A DNA stretch of 64,000 nucleotides from Pseudomonas sp. ISL-84 (GTDB taxonomy: Bacteria > Bacillota > Bacilli > Bacillales > Cytobacillaceae). The translations under genes and the position numbers were made by a program. Within the stretch, counting starts at the first letter, position 1. Every line of letters starts with the position of its first letter. This document shows positions 37,411 through 46,122 of the stretch, piece after piece. Below the pieces are notes generated by a model, which was not told the DNA's origin, did not search any database, and saw only the letters and a program-made list of their open reading frames with translations. Location of the stretch: positions 1-64,000 of the forward strand of contig JAGGRA010000009.1 of NCBI GenBank assembly GCA_018613035.1, given 5' to 3'.

Positions 37411-37712
37411 GTCTTTAACTTAGTTGGCGTTTACGGCGTGAGAGTTAGGGATTTTGAAACTTACCATATCCCTCAATCATATGGTAATCCAGGACACTTT
37501 GTTTTTCATTCCACGTACTTCCTCCATAGAACAGCATTTTTGTATGAAAACAACTATTTCCTGTCAAAATGAAAAATAGCAAGCAGGTCCTAAAGAGAAA
37601 GAAAACAGTGATCATTAACATGTGGAAAGATCAGGAAATAAGATTGTGCAAAATTATTGGAGCACTTAGCGCTCCAGATTACAAGGTAAAATAATAGGAG
37701 AGAAGGGTATTT
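37411..37712. other. Intergenic region, nothing supported
   Basis: AT-rich, with one short hairpin near 37660 (GGAGC with GCTCC) and the ribosome site of the next gene. Confidence 0.4.
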
Positions 37713-38282
37713 ATGAATCAGTTTTCAAGTCCGCTCGCTTTAATGGTTTTGGATATGCAAAAAGGATTTGACGATCCCTATTGGGGCAAGCGCAATAATC
37801 CATATGCAGAGAATAATACGTTTCGTCTGTTAACCGAGTGGCGTAATCGAAACTGGCCCGTTGTCTATTCAAAGCACTTGTCTCTTGATCCGAAATCGCC
37901 GCTATATCATAAGAACGTCCAGGGGATAGAGTTTAAGGATCTTCTGCATCCCAAGCCAGGAGAGATGATTTTTTCAAAAAATGTGAACAGTGCTTTTATC
38001 GGAACCGAACTGGAATCCTACCTGCGTCAGCAGCAAATTAAGTCTGTCGTCATCACCGGGCTGTCCACTCAGCATTGTGTTTCAACAACCACCCGGATGA
38101 GCGGGAATTTGGGATTTGATACCTATCTGGTTTCGGATGCGATCGCTGCTTTTGAGATCACTGATCACATGGGGACAGTACATCCTCCAGAGGTGATCCA
38201 CGAGATTGAGCTTGCTGCTCTGCATAAAGAGTTCGCAACGATTGTAACGACAGATGGGGTTGTAAATCAATTAAATGAGTAG
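37713..38282 (+). CDS. Cysteine hydrolase, isochorismatase family (second copy)
   Basis: A 189-residue isochorismatase-like hydrolase with catalytic Asp14 (LDMQKG), Lys89 (FSKNVNSAF) and Cys122 (STQHCVSTT). It is only distantly similar to the copy at 16577. Start ATG after TAGGAGAGAAGGG. It follows the MocR/EamA scar and stands alone. Substrate unknown. Confidence 0.87.
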   Translation: MNQFSSPLALMVLDMQKGFDDPYWGKRNNPYAENNTFRLLTEWRNRNWPVVYSKHLSLDPKSPLYHKNVQGIEFKDLLHPKPGEMIFSKNVNSAFIGTELESYLRQQQIKSVVITGLSTQHCVSTTTRMSGNLGFDTYLVSDAIAAFEITDHMGTVHPPEVIHEIELAALHKEFATIVTTDGVVNQLNE

Positions 38283-38566
38283 CAGGTTCACCTTTAATTA
38301 TCAACAGGCAAGCATAATAGGTCTTTTCGATTCAAATAGAGGGGATGACCCTTTGTTATCTGTCTTTATTAAATTTCTGAACTAAAAGTCAAATACAATA
38401 ATTTCTCAATCCAAGAAAGGTCGACTAATTCGCTGATTTTAAAGGATGGTTGTTTTTAAAGCGAATGGATGACGATTGGTTTTTTATCACAATTGGATAG
38501 TGGAATAGGATAAATAGCGGAAAGAGACACTAACGATGTATTGCTAAAAATACGGAGGTGTCTACC

Positions 38567-39388
38567 ATGTTCTTTCATGTAAAAGAATTACAATATAGAG
38601 CAAAGCCAAGCAAGCCTGATCCTGTTTATGCAAAAAAACTGCAGGAGGTATTAGGCGGACAGTTTGGCGAGATATCTGTTATGATGCAGTATCTCTTTCA
38701 AGGATGGAACTGCCGGGGAGAACAAAAGTACCGTGATATGCTTATGGACATTGGCACAGAAGAAATTGCCCATGTCGAAATGCTTGCAACCATGATAGCC
38801 CAGCTCCTTGATAAAGCACCTGTTGAGGAGCAGGAGGAAGCTGCCAAGGATCCCGTTATTGCCAGTGTGATGGGAGGCATGAACCCGCAGCATGCCATCG
38901 TCAATGGGTTAGGAGCCAGTCCGAACGATGCAGTTGGTTTCCCTTGGACGGCTCGCTATATTATAGCAAGCGGAAACCTTCTGGCAGATTTCAGAGCCAA
39001 CTTAAATGCCGAATCCCAGGGCCGTCTCCAGGTAGTCCGGTTATATGAAATGACAGATGATCCAGGTGTAAGGGACATGCTATCCTTCCTGATTGCCCGT
39101 GATTCCTACCACCAAAACCAATGGGCAGCTGCAATCGCAGAGTTGGAGCAAAAGGAGGGCTTAGTGGTACCAAGCACATTCAACCGTGAATACGAAAAGT
39201 CAGACGTGGCCTATACCTTTATGAGCTGCTCGGAGGGAACAGAAAGTGAGCAAGGCCGCTGGGCATCAGGGCCTTCCATGGATGGGTTAAGTCAGTTTAA
39301 ATATGAAGCAAAGCCTGTTGCTACAGGGCAAGCACCTGAGTTGAATCCTGCCCCTGGATATATACATGGTACACCAAAAGGTAAATAA
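38567..39388 (+). CDS. Manganese catalase
   Basis: A 273-residue ferritin-like manganese catalase. Di-manganese ligand helices are visible: GEISVMMQYLFQGW, GTEEIAHVEML and LNAESQGRLQVVRLYEMTDDPGVRDMLSFLIARDSYHQNQW. It decomposes hydrogen peroxide; related proteins (YdbD, CotJC) are general stress or spore-coat proteins. The ATG at 38567 follows GGAGG. Monocistronic with a terminator at 39471. Confidence 0.92.
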   Translation: MFFHVKELQYRAKPSKPDPVYAKKLQEVLGGQFGEISVMMQYLFQGWNCRGEQKYRDMLMDIGTEEIAHVEMLATMIAQLLDKAPVEEQEEAAKDPVIASVMGGMNPQHAIVNGLGASPNDAVGFPWTARYIIASGNLLADFRANLNAESQGRLQVVRLYEMTDDPGVRDMLSFLIARDSYHQNQWAAAIAELEQKEGLVVPSTFNREYEKSDVAYTFMSCSEGTESEQGRWASGPSMDGLSQFKYEAKPVATGQAPELNPAPGYIHGTPKGK

Positions 39389-39470
39389 CTTAATTCCCAT
39401 TGTAAAAGTACATGTTTTTGCTAATCCTTTTGAGAATATGGATCAATAGGAACTTAAGCTCTAAGAAAGT

Positions 39471-39499
39471 AATCCCGTCCAATGGCCGGGATTATTTTC
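39471..39499 (+). terminator. Terminator of the Mn catalase gene
   Basis: AATCCCG pairs with CGGGATT, followed by ATTTTCTTT. Confidence 0.75.
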
Positions 39500-39538
39500 T
39501 TTATTATGGGAGAACTTAGAAAATAAGGAGTGAAATCA

Positions 39539-40234
39539 ATGACAGTAACTGAGGTAATTCTTCGTGTAGCTATTTCATTTTTGGTTCTGTTTTTATTAGC
39601 AAGAATGATGGGGAGAAAAGAAATTAGCCAAATGACTTTTTTTAACTGGACATCCGCAATTGGGATCGGTTCAATCACCGCGAACCTTGCAGTGAATCAA
39701 AATCTTAGCATCAGAAATGGAGTCATTGCCTTAATGGTTTGGACATTTTTTACACTGTTAATGGATATGGTGGATATTAAATCAAAACGGGGAAGGAAAG
39801 TTACAACGGGTGACCCTTTAATTGTCATTAGAAATGGACAGATTATGGAGGGTGCTCTTAAAAAATCCAGGCTTGATATTGATGCACTTAAAGCGATGTT
39901 AAGGCAGAGAGATGTGTTCTCTCTTTTAGATGTGGATTACGCTATTTTAGAAACCAATGGGCAATTGTCTGTCTTAATAAAGGAAAACAAACAGCCGGTT
40001 ACCAAAAGTGATATCGGCCGCTTTCAGACAAGTTCAACCACATTTCCTCTCGCAACAGAAGTAATATCTGATGGGAAAATAAACAAAGAAAACCTTTCTA
40101 AGCTAAAACTTGACCACAGCTGGCTTGATCAGGAGCTAAAAAAAGCAGATATTCAATCAGTTAGTGACGTGTTTTATGCAGAAGTGCAGCCGGATGGGAG
40201 CCTTTATTTTGATAAGAGAAATGATATTCATTAA
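39539..40234 (+). CDS. DUF421 (YetF-like) membrane protein
   Basis: A 231-residue YetF/YrbG-type protein: three N-terminal helices (VILRVAISFLVLFLLARMMGRKEISQMTFFNW) and two cytoplasmic DUF421 beta-domains with GDPLIVIRNGQIMEGALKKSRLDIDALKAMLR. Several bacilli carry many paralogues; some are spore membrane proteins. ATG at 39539 after AAGGAG. Function unknown. Downstream lies Array C. Confidence 0.87.
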   Translation: MTVTEVILRVAISFLVLFLLARMMGRKEISQMTFFNWTSAIGIGSITANLAVNQNLSIRNGVIALMVWTFFTLLMDMVDIKSKRGRKVTTGDPLIVIRNGQIMEGALKKSRLDIDALKAMLRQRDVFSLLDVDYAILETNGQLSVLIKENKQPVTKSDIGRFQTSSTTFPLATEVISDGKINKENLSKLKLDHSWLDQELKKADIQSVSDVFYAEVQPDGSLYFDKRNDIH

Positions 40235-40742
40235 ATGCCGTTATTCCATTTAAAATTGGGAGGGAAAAGTGAATCATAATGAAATTTGATTTCGGGTGTG
40301 ATTTACGACCAAATATTGAGGGCGGCATGTTATATCGTCGTTAATCGTTGAGAATAACGACCAAATCTCGAGGGCAGCATGTGGTATCGTCGGTAATGAT
40401 TATGATTAGCGACCAAATCTTGACTGGCAGTAGGGGATATCGTCGCTAATATGGATGAATAACGGCCAAATTTCAAGAGCAGCAACGAAAATCGTCGCTA
40501 ATCAATGTGATTAACGACCAAATAACGAGGGCTATATTAAAAATCGTCGCTAACCAGCCTTAATAATTACCTTCTAAAATACAGGTTATTTTTGCATATA
40601 ACAGCAATTATTCTTTCCGATGCCTCCGTTACATATCATACACAGTCCATAATATGGTTTAACCGGTATAAAAACTTCCTCATTTCTTTCTTTAAATGCT
40701 AAATACTAAGTAAGAAAACGACACTTTAGAAGGAATGATACG
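40235..40742. other. Intergenic region containing Array C
   Basis: Only the 52-nt periodic array (40300-40556) and AT-rich flanks were found; the ribosome site of yteA is at the right end. Confidence 0.5.
40300..40556. repeat. Array C: 52-nt units of alternating inverted arms
   Basis: Rightward arms ATTAGCGACCAAAT (CGACC or CGGCC at 40306, 40358, 40410, 40463, 40515) alternate with opposite arms ATCGTCGCTAAT (40334, 40386, 40439, 40491, 40543). Period 52-53 nt, five units. The arms are inverted copies (ATTAGCGAC / GTCGCTAAT), so every unit can form a hairpin. Non-coding. Confidence 0.8.
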
Positions 40743-41501
40743 ATGCCGCAAAATCAAACGCAATTTGCAGAATTCCGATCAGCTTTGACAAAGATGAAAG
40801 AGGATATAAATAAAAGACAGGATGCTAATGACAATTTTGGTTTAAAGTCAGATTTTTTTCATGAATCCATGGGAGAGTTATCAAGTTATGACAACCATCC
40901 AGGTGATGAGGGCACTGAATTGTTTGAGCGCGAAAAGGACATTGCCTTGCATCAGCATTTAGATTACGAATTGGAGAAAATTGAAGCAGCACTTGCTTCT
41001 ATCGAAAAAGGGACTTATGGCAAGTGCATTGCCTGCAATAAAGACATTCCCCTTGAGAGACTTCAAGCAGTCCCGGAAACTCTATATTGCAAGGAGCATT
41101 CTCCTGACCAGACTGTTTCGACGAACCGTCCCATTGAGGAAGGGGTTTTGATGCCTCCGTTTGGCAAATTTGATATGGATGAGCAGGATGAAAATGTAGC
41201 ATATGATGCTGAAGACTCCTGGCAAGAAGTTGCCAAATGGGGAACGTCCGAAACGCCATCCGATTTAGCCGTTCCGCCCGAGCATTATAATGATACTTAC
41301 ATTGAGTATGACGAAAATGTGGGTTATGTGGAGGATTATGAAAATTTCGTGGGCAATGATATGTATGGAAAGAATGTAACGGTTTACCCGAATGATCAGC
41401 ATGATAAATATGAAGAAAGCCTGGATGAAGAAGGAATTATGACATCCTTTGGTGACTTGCCGGCTTTTGAGCACGATGCCTATGTGGATGATGATAAATA
41501 A
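40743..41501 (+). CDS. yteA: YteA family sporulation protein (TraR/DksA zinc finger)
   Basis: A 252-residue YteA-type protein. A helical N-terminus leads to a DksA/TraR-like zinc finger (CIACNKDIPLERLQAVPETLYCKEH, about residues 98-121). The long acidic C-terminal tail is rich in Asp, Glu and Tyr. B. subtilis YteA is a mother-cell sporulation gene product. DksA relatives bind RNA polymerase, but that is unproven here. The ribosome site is GAAGGAATG; the next gene (CsgA-like) lies 57 bp downstream. Confidence 0.85.
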   Translation: MPQNQTQFAEFRSALTKMKEDINKRQDANDNFGLKSDFFHESMGELSSYDNHPGDEGTELFEREKDIALHQHLDYELEKIEAALASIEKGTYGKCIACNKDIPLERLQAVPETLYCKEHSPDQTVSTNRPIEEGVLMPPFGKFDMDEQDENVAYDAEDSWQEVAKWGTSETPSDLAVPPEHYNDTYIEYDENVGYVEDYENFVGNDMYGKNVTVYPNDQHDKYEESLDEEGIMTSFGDLPAFEHDAYVDDDK

Positions 41502-41558
41502 GCTTTCCTGAAAAATGCCAAAATAATCTGCTTTGTAAACAGGAAGGAGAGGACTTAG

Positions 41559-41813
41559 ATGGAACAATCCTTGAATTATTTGCGTGAGATTTTATCTGCT
41601 CATACCGAAAACGATGCTGTAGGCAGAAGGCTTTTTAAAAGGTTATCTACCCATGATTTTAAATCCGAACAGATTTTTGCCTGGCAGCTAACACAGGAAG
41701 AAAGCAATTACCTTAATAAAGTACTGGAGGAAGCAATTGAGTATTCCAGACAGGAACAGGATGAAGAAAGAGCGCGCCAGCTGAATGAAGTGTATGAACA
41801 GTTGTTTATTTAA
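41559..41813 (+). CDS. csgA: CsgA-like sigma-G dependent sporulation protein
   Basis: An 84-residue small acidic helical protein. From memory it matches B. subtilis CsgA: YLREIL near the start, and ESNYLNKVLEEAIEYSRQEQDEERARQLNEVYEQLF at the end correspond to the same positions in that protein. CsgA is a sigma-G controlled spore protein listed with small acid-soluble proteins. Ribosome site AGGAAGGAGAGG; terminated by a 12-bp stem. Function within the spore unknown. Confidence 0.78.
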   Translation: MEQSLNYLREILSAHTENDAVGRRLFKRLSTHDFKSEQIFAWQLTQEESNYLNKVLEEAIEYSRQEQDEERARQLNEVYEQLFI

Positions 41814-41818
41814 ATAGC

Positions 41819-41851
41819 AGGAGAACAGAATTGGATTCTGTTCTCCTTTTT
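41819..41851 (+). terminator. Terminator of the CsgA-like gene
   Basis: AGGAGAACAGAA pairs perfectly with TTCTGTTCTCCT, then TTTT. Confidence 0.88.
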
Positions 41852-42617
41852 ACGTGCTTTTCTTAGTCATTCCCAAAAACCTGTGAAAGGGACATTTGGA
41901 TATAGTGGTCTCATCGTCCCTTATAAAATATTGCTTCCATTCAAAGTTATCTTCCGCTCCATAACTGTTCAAGTCTGGGTGTATGGGGCTGCTGTCATAC
42001 TTCTTCAGTCTTTTTCGCACCTGGGATTTGATTTTAAGGGCCAAGGACTCTTTTTTCATAAATTCCTTTAATACCCATCTTGGTGTAATCGCAAGCATCA
42101 TGTAGTCAAAGTGGCGGCTCTGCCGGTTAACGTGCGCTGGGGTGGCGCAATACATAAAATACGGTTCGCCATGAAAGCAAAACTCCCAAACGGGATCATG
42201 CGGGTCTTTCGGTATATTGTTCGGCCACTCAACTTCATCAATTTCACTTAAGCTGGCAAGCTGCTGCCAAAACAGCTGCTCGAATTGTTTTACAGTATAA
42301 GAACTCCTTATTTTATCAGGTGTTTTATAGAAGATGATTAGAGAGGAGTAGTTCCCGAATGTTCTTGAATGCAGGGTGTATTCCTTTAGCAACGCTGCAA
42401 CCTGTTCAGTTGTGGATTCTTCTCTGGGATCTTCAGCAAAGCCATAACGAAGCTGGTTTTTGGAAAAGCCAATGGTAGCAGGGATGCAGGGGAACGGCTT
42501 ATCTTTATCTGACAGCTTCTTATTGAACTTCTCCAATGCGTCCCGTTTCCATTCTTTTAAAAGGTGCCGCTCGGAGGCATCATCTGTATATAACATGTTA
42601 AACTTCATCACCTCCAC
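41850..42617 (-). CDS. YqcI/YcgG family protein
   Basis: A 255-residue YqcI/YcgG family protein: FPCIPATIGFSKNQLRYGF near the start and FCFHGEPYFMYCATPAHVNRQSRHFDYMMLAITPRWV in the centre are typical. Cytoplasmic, function unknown. The start is unsettled: GTG at 42617, GTG at 42611 (nine bases after AGGAG) or ATG at 42608. It ends against the CsgA-like terminator. Confidence 0.83.
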   Translation of the reverse strand: MEVMKFNMLYTDDASERHLLKEWKRDALEKFNKKLSDKDKPFPCIPATIGFSKNQLRYGFAEDPREESTTEQVAALLKEYTLHSRTFGNYSSLIIFYKTPDKIRSSYTVKQFEQLFWQQLASLSEIDEVEWPNNIPKDPHDPVWEFCFHGEPYFMYCATPAHVNRQSRHFDYMMLAITPRWVLKEFMKKESLALKIKSQVRKRLKKYDSSPIHPDLNSYGAEDNFEWKQYFIRDDETTISKCPFHRFLGMTKKST

Positions 42618-43468
42618 TAACTCCTACAATATATTCAAATTAGGATTAGGCAGGTGAGTGTCCATAGGGAAAATGGGCAGGACAGAAGGAGACCCCCATT
42701 AATTTTTCAAGTGACGGATTTATTGGACAGCAAGGAAATAGGTCTTTGTGAAATCGCCATCAAGACGAAAAATGGAGCCTAGCAAGAAGATAGTATTCAC
42801 AGAGCTTCCATGAGGACGAAAATAGAAGAATAGCTCAGAGAAAGGTCGCCATAGAGTCTTCATGACGACGAAAACGGAAGAGCAGTCAAGAGAAAGGTCG
42901 CCATAGAGTTTTCATGAAGACGAAAGTTAGAGACCAGGCAGGAAATAGGTCGCCATGGAGCGTTCATGACGACGAAAACGGAAGAATAGCCAAGAGAAAG
43001 GTCGCCATGGAGCGTTCATGAGGACGAAAATAGAAGAATAGCCAAGAGAAAGGTCGCCATAGAGTCTTCATGAAGACGAAAGTTAGAGGCCAGGCAGGAA
43101 AAAGGTCGCCATGGAGCGTTTATGAAGACGAAAACGGAAGAACAGCCAAGAGAAAGGTCGCCATGGAGCTTCCATGAAGACGAAAATGGAAGAGTAGCCA
43201 AGAGAAAGGTCGCCATGAAGCATTTATGAAGACGAAAACGGAAGAATATCTAAAAGAAAGGTCACCATGGGGCGGTCATGAAGACCAAAATCGTAAGTAG
43301 ATAAGGAATGGGGTCTTCATGAAGCGTTTATGAAGACGACAATCGAGGACCTTGCGAAAAGAGCCAAATTTCAATAAGATTTCCCGCCTATTTCCCGTGT
43401 TAATTTTCCTCCCCGTGAATACAATGAATCAAACAGCACTTCAATCCATATTGAAGGGGGATGACATC
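42618..43468. other. Divergent intergenic region dominated by Array D
   Basis: About 850 bp between the YqcI-type gene and the membrane protein gene. Apart from the 52-nt array no feature is supported; open frames inside the array are artefacts of the repeat. Confidence 0.5.
42741..43345. repeat. Array D: exact 52-nt tandem repeat
   Basis: GGTCGCCAT-type cores (last two: GGTCACC, GGTCTTC) start at 42844, 42896, 42948, 43000, 43052, 43104, 43156, 43208, 43260 and 43312: ten units with no deviation from 52 nt, plus one or two degenerate units to the left. Each unit reads GGTCGCCATGGAGCGTTCAT, then GAAGACGAAAACGGAAGAAT and a 12-nt link. The ATGAAGACGAAA arm is an inverted, diverged version of the GGTCGCCAT arm. 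Confidence 0.88.
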
Positions 43469-44191
43469 ATGTTTTCGGTAACGGGTATGCAGGGATTTGA
43501 GACTTTTTCCTTGATGCATCTTGTTACATTGATTCTTTTCTTTTTTACCTGCTGGTGGCTGGTGTATTACAGGCAAGCGCTTAGGCCATATCAGAAGATG
43601 ATGAAGTGGTCTTTGTTTGCTGTGCTGCTGGCCTGTGAAGTCACGCATCATTTGTGGCTCGTTCTCACCAATCAGTGGGAAGTGGCGGATTTGCCGCTGC
43701 AGCTTTGTTCTCTCAGCACCTTCATTGCACTGTTTCTGTTCTTAAAAGGCAATAAAAAAGCATTTTATTTGCTGTATTTTATCGGCACCATTCCTCCCAT
43801 CTTAAGTATGGTTACGCCGGATATGATTTACCAATTTCCTCATTATCGCTACATCAAATACTTCCTTCATCATTCAGCCATTCCCTTAGCCGTTGTCTAT
43901 TTCATTCTTTTTGAAGGGTACAGAGTTCCGAAGAAAGCGGTATTAACCAGCTTTATGACACTCAATGTAATCGCAGTGCCAGTCTTTATCTTAAACCTCC
44001 TGCTCGGCACAAACTTTTTCTATTTGGCCAGCCCAACCGAAACAAAAACGCTGTTGTCCTTTTTTGGCAGCGGGGTGTGGTACTATGTAACCCTTGAAAT
44101 TGCTGCACTGTTTGTCTTTTATATCACCTTTATCCCGATGCATTATTTGCAAAAAGCAGAAAAGAAGATATGGAGTGGGGAAGGAAAATAA
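43469..44191 (+). CDS. TIGR02206 (YwaF-like) membrane protein
   Basis: A 240-residue protein with six to seven helices of the TIGR02206/YwaF family: FSLMHLVTLILFFFTCWWLVYYRQ, LPLQLCSLSTFIALFLFL and HHSAIPLAVVYFILFEGYRVP. Function unknown. The ATG at 43469 follows GAAGGGGG; the open frame from 43352 extends into the array and is rejected. Confidence 0.8.
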   Translation: MFSVTGMQGFETFSLMHLVTLILFFFTCWWLVYYRQALRPYQKMMKWSLFAVLLACEVTHHLWLVLTNQWEVADLPLQLCSLSTFIALFLFLKGNKKAFYLLYFIGTIPPILSMVTPDMIYQFPHYRYIKYFLHHSAIPLAVVYFILFEGYRVPKKAVLTSFMTLNVIAVPVFILNLLLGTNFFYLASPTETKTLLSFFGSGVWYYVTLEIAALFVFYITFIPMHYLQKAEKKIWSGEGK

Positions 44192-44200
44192 CAGAAAAAT

Positions 44201-44239
44201 AGCCTTGTTCCAGCGGGATGATGGAATAAGGCTTTTTGA
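44201..44239 (+). terminator. Terminator of the membrane protein gene
   Basis: AGCCTTGTTCCA pairs with TGGAATAAGGCT (one mismatch), followed by TTTTT. Confidence 0.75.
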
Positions 44240-44240
44240 A

Positions 44241-44305
44241 TGATCGTTTTTCTTGCCTTTGCGGACTCATTTTGGAAATGTTCTCTACAATAGGTACAAG
44301 CCCTT
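44241..44305 (-). pseudogene. Fragment paralogous to the 52-residue gene at 45858
   Basis: The leftward frame VENISKMSPQRQEKRS matches VEDAISKMSPQRQYEKEK of the small gene at 45858-46016. Start, ribosome site and stop are lost. Both copies adjoin similar GCCT...AGGCTTTTT terminators. Confidence 0.55.
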
Positions 44306-44422
44306 TCTGGATGACTTAGTTGATTGTACCGATCTTTATTTATAGATTTCTATATCCTAAATACAAGACACCTATTTGGCCTGCAGATTATTTTACTCCA
44401 CAAGAGAGGAAGGGCAGAGGGA

Positions 44423-45800
44423 ATGAAAGCTATACCATTAGACGAAATCGTAAAAATAATAAATGGAACGATTGTTTCGGGTCAAGGGAATCCGTCGATC
44501 AATAACATTGAATATGACCCGCTTAAAGTGAAATCTGGCAATGGTACGCTGTTTTTTCATTTTAATCCGAAAAGAGGGTTACATCATTTAAGAAAGATAA
44601 ATGCTGTGATTGTAACGGAAAAACCAGGAACAGCAAAGAATGGTAACATAGTGATAAAGGTCGATCATGTTCGGGAAGCTTACTGGAGCTTGATGAGCCA
44701 TTACCGGAGTTTATTTAAAATCCCCGTAGTTGGCATAACGGGTACGAGCGGAAAAACCACCACCAAGGAAATGATCACACAAGTCTTAACATTGGATGGC
44801 ATGAAATGTTCAATCCACCTATCGGAGCTTTAATCTCGGCCGGGTCCATTTGCTGAAATTTTTAGAGATGGATGATCAAACAGATGCTGCGGTTATCGAA
44901 ATGGGGCTATTGAAGCCTGGGGATGTCAGTCTGGCATGCAAGTACTTCCAGCCTACGATCAGGATATTATTGAATATTGATGTCTACCATCTACAAGGCT
45001 GCAAAACGATGGAAAACTACATTAAGGCAAAAGCGGAAATAATGGATGGGATGAAAACCGAAGATCTCCTCATTATTAATGCAGATGATCACAATATCAA
45101 AAAGATTGATATGAGTCATGTTGCTCAAAAAATGACCTTTGGAATATATGAACCTGCGGATTACATGGCAAAGGAAATGGAGCAAACTGATAAAGGAATA
45201 CGTTTTATGCTTGTTTACAAAAACAAGGAATACCCGGCATTGATTCCAGGGTATGGAAAACATAATCTTTACAATGCTTTAGCTTCGATTGCGGCCGTTC
45301 ACCAGATCGGCTTAGATATTGAGGAGGTCATCGATAAATTATCAAAATTCCAGCACCTGGAATCCCACTTGCAGCTGCTTCCTGGAATAAAAGGCTGTTT
45401 GATTATTGATGATTCCTGGAACAACACGCCTCTTGCGATGGAAGGGGCTCTAAACGTTCTAAAAGATACTGCAAAAGGAAAGAAAATAGCTGCTTTAGGT
45501 TCTTTTCCGCAAATCGGAAGAAATCAGGAAGCGAAGGAGCAATACCGCTATATGGCCAGCAAGGTGATGGAAGCGAAGGCTGATAAGCTCATTATTTTAG
45601 ATGAAAAAGCCAAGGAAATCGCTGTAAATGCCAGAAAAATGGGCATGAAACCAAATGATATCCACTACTGCTATACGGAGCATGCAGTTTATAAAACACT
45701 TAACCCGATCCTCGATTCCAATACGGCTGTTTTATTCAAGTTTTCAAAGATATTAAGGAAATCTTTATTTAAATTGATTAAGTCAAAGATTATGAAATAA
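44423..45800 (+). pseudogene. MurF-like Mur ligase with one frameshift
   Basis: Two frames make one Mur ligase of about 458 residues. The first (44423-44833) has the N-terminal domain and the ATP loop GITGTSGKTTTKEM. The second has FNLGRVHLLKFLEMDDQTDAAVIEMGLLKPGDVS, the Mur middle domain (YGKHNLYNALAS) and the C-terminal domain (DDSWNNTPLAMEGALNVLK). One extra A in the AAA of 44804-44806 explains the shift. MurF relatives add a dipeptide or amino acid to a carboxylate with ATP. It lies near two ATP-grasp genes. It could be a true pseudogene or a sequencing error. Confidence 0.8.
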
Positions 45801-45810
45801 AATCGAGAAA

Positions 45811-45856
45811 AAAGCCTATTCCATCCGGGTTGAACCCCTTGGATAAGGCTTTTTCT
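45811..45856. terminator. Terminator between the Mur ligase and small leftward gene
   Basis: AGCCTATTCCA pairs with TGGATAAGGCT (two internal mismatches), with T runs at both ends. Confidence 0.6.
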
Positions 45857-45857
45857 A

Positions 45858-46016
45858 TTATCGCTTATTCTGTTCCTTCTCTTTCTCATACTGCCGCTGC
45901 GGACTCATTTTCGAAATGGCGTCTTCCACAACTTCCTGCGCTTTCTTTGCCTCTTGATCCTGTTTTTGCGCTTCTTCCTGGATTCGGTTTACATCCTGTG
46001 GTGTGTTTTCAGTCAT
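45858..46016 (-). CDS. 52-residue Gln/Glu/Lys-rich protein, unknown
   Basis: A small gene with CAGGAGGCG eight bases before its ATG. The product (MTENTPQDVNRIQEEAQKQD...) is almost entirely charged or polar and should form one long helix or coiled coil, ending SKMSPQRQYEKEKEQNKR. I do not recognise the family. A truncated relative is at 44241, showing that the gene has been duplicated. It lies between the Mur ligase and the ATP-grasp gene. Confidence 0.65.
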   Translation of the reverse strand: MTENTPQDVNRIQEEAQKQDQEAKKAQEVVEDAISKMSPQRQYEKEKEQNKR

Positions 46017-46122
46017 AACATCGCCTCCTGAGTAATAAGGATTTCTATTTTGTTCCTTATGGTTCCCATTTGGCGTGATTTTACAGATTGGATGATCAAA
46101 AGGCTTTTATTTTAAAAATGTG

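Noticed and set aside
42741-43345. CRISPR array
   Set aside because: Repeats are head to tail with no unique spacers, units vary throughout, and no cas genes are present.
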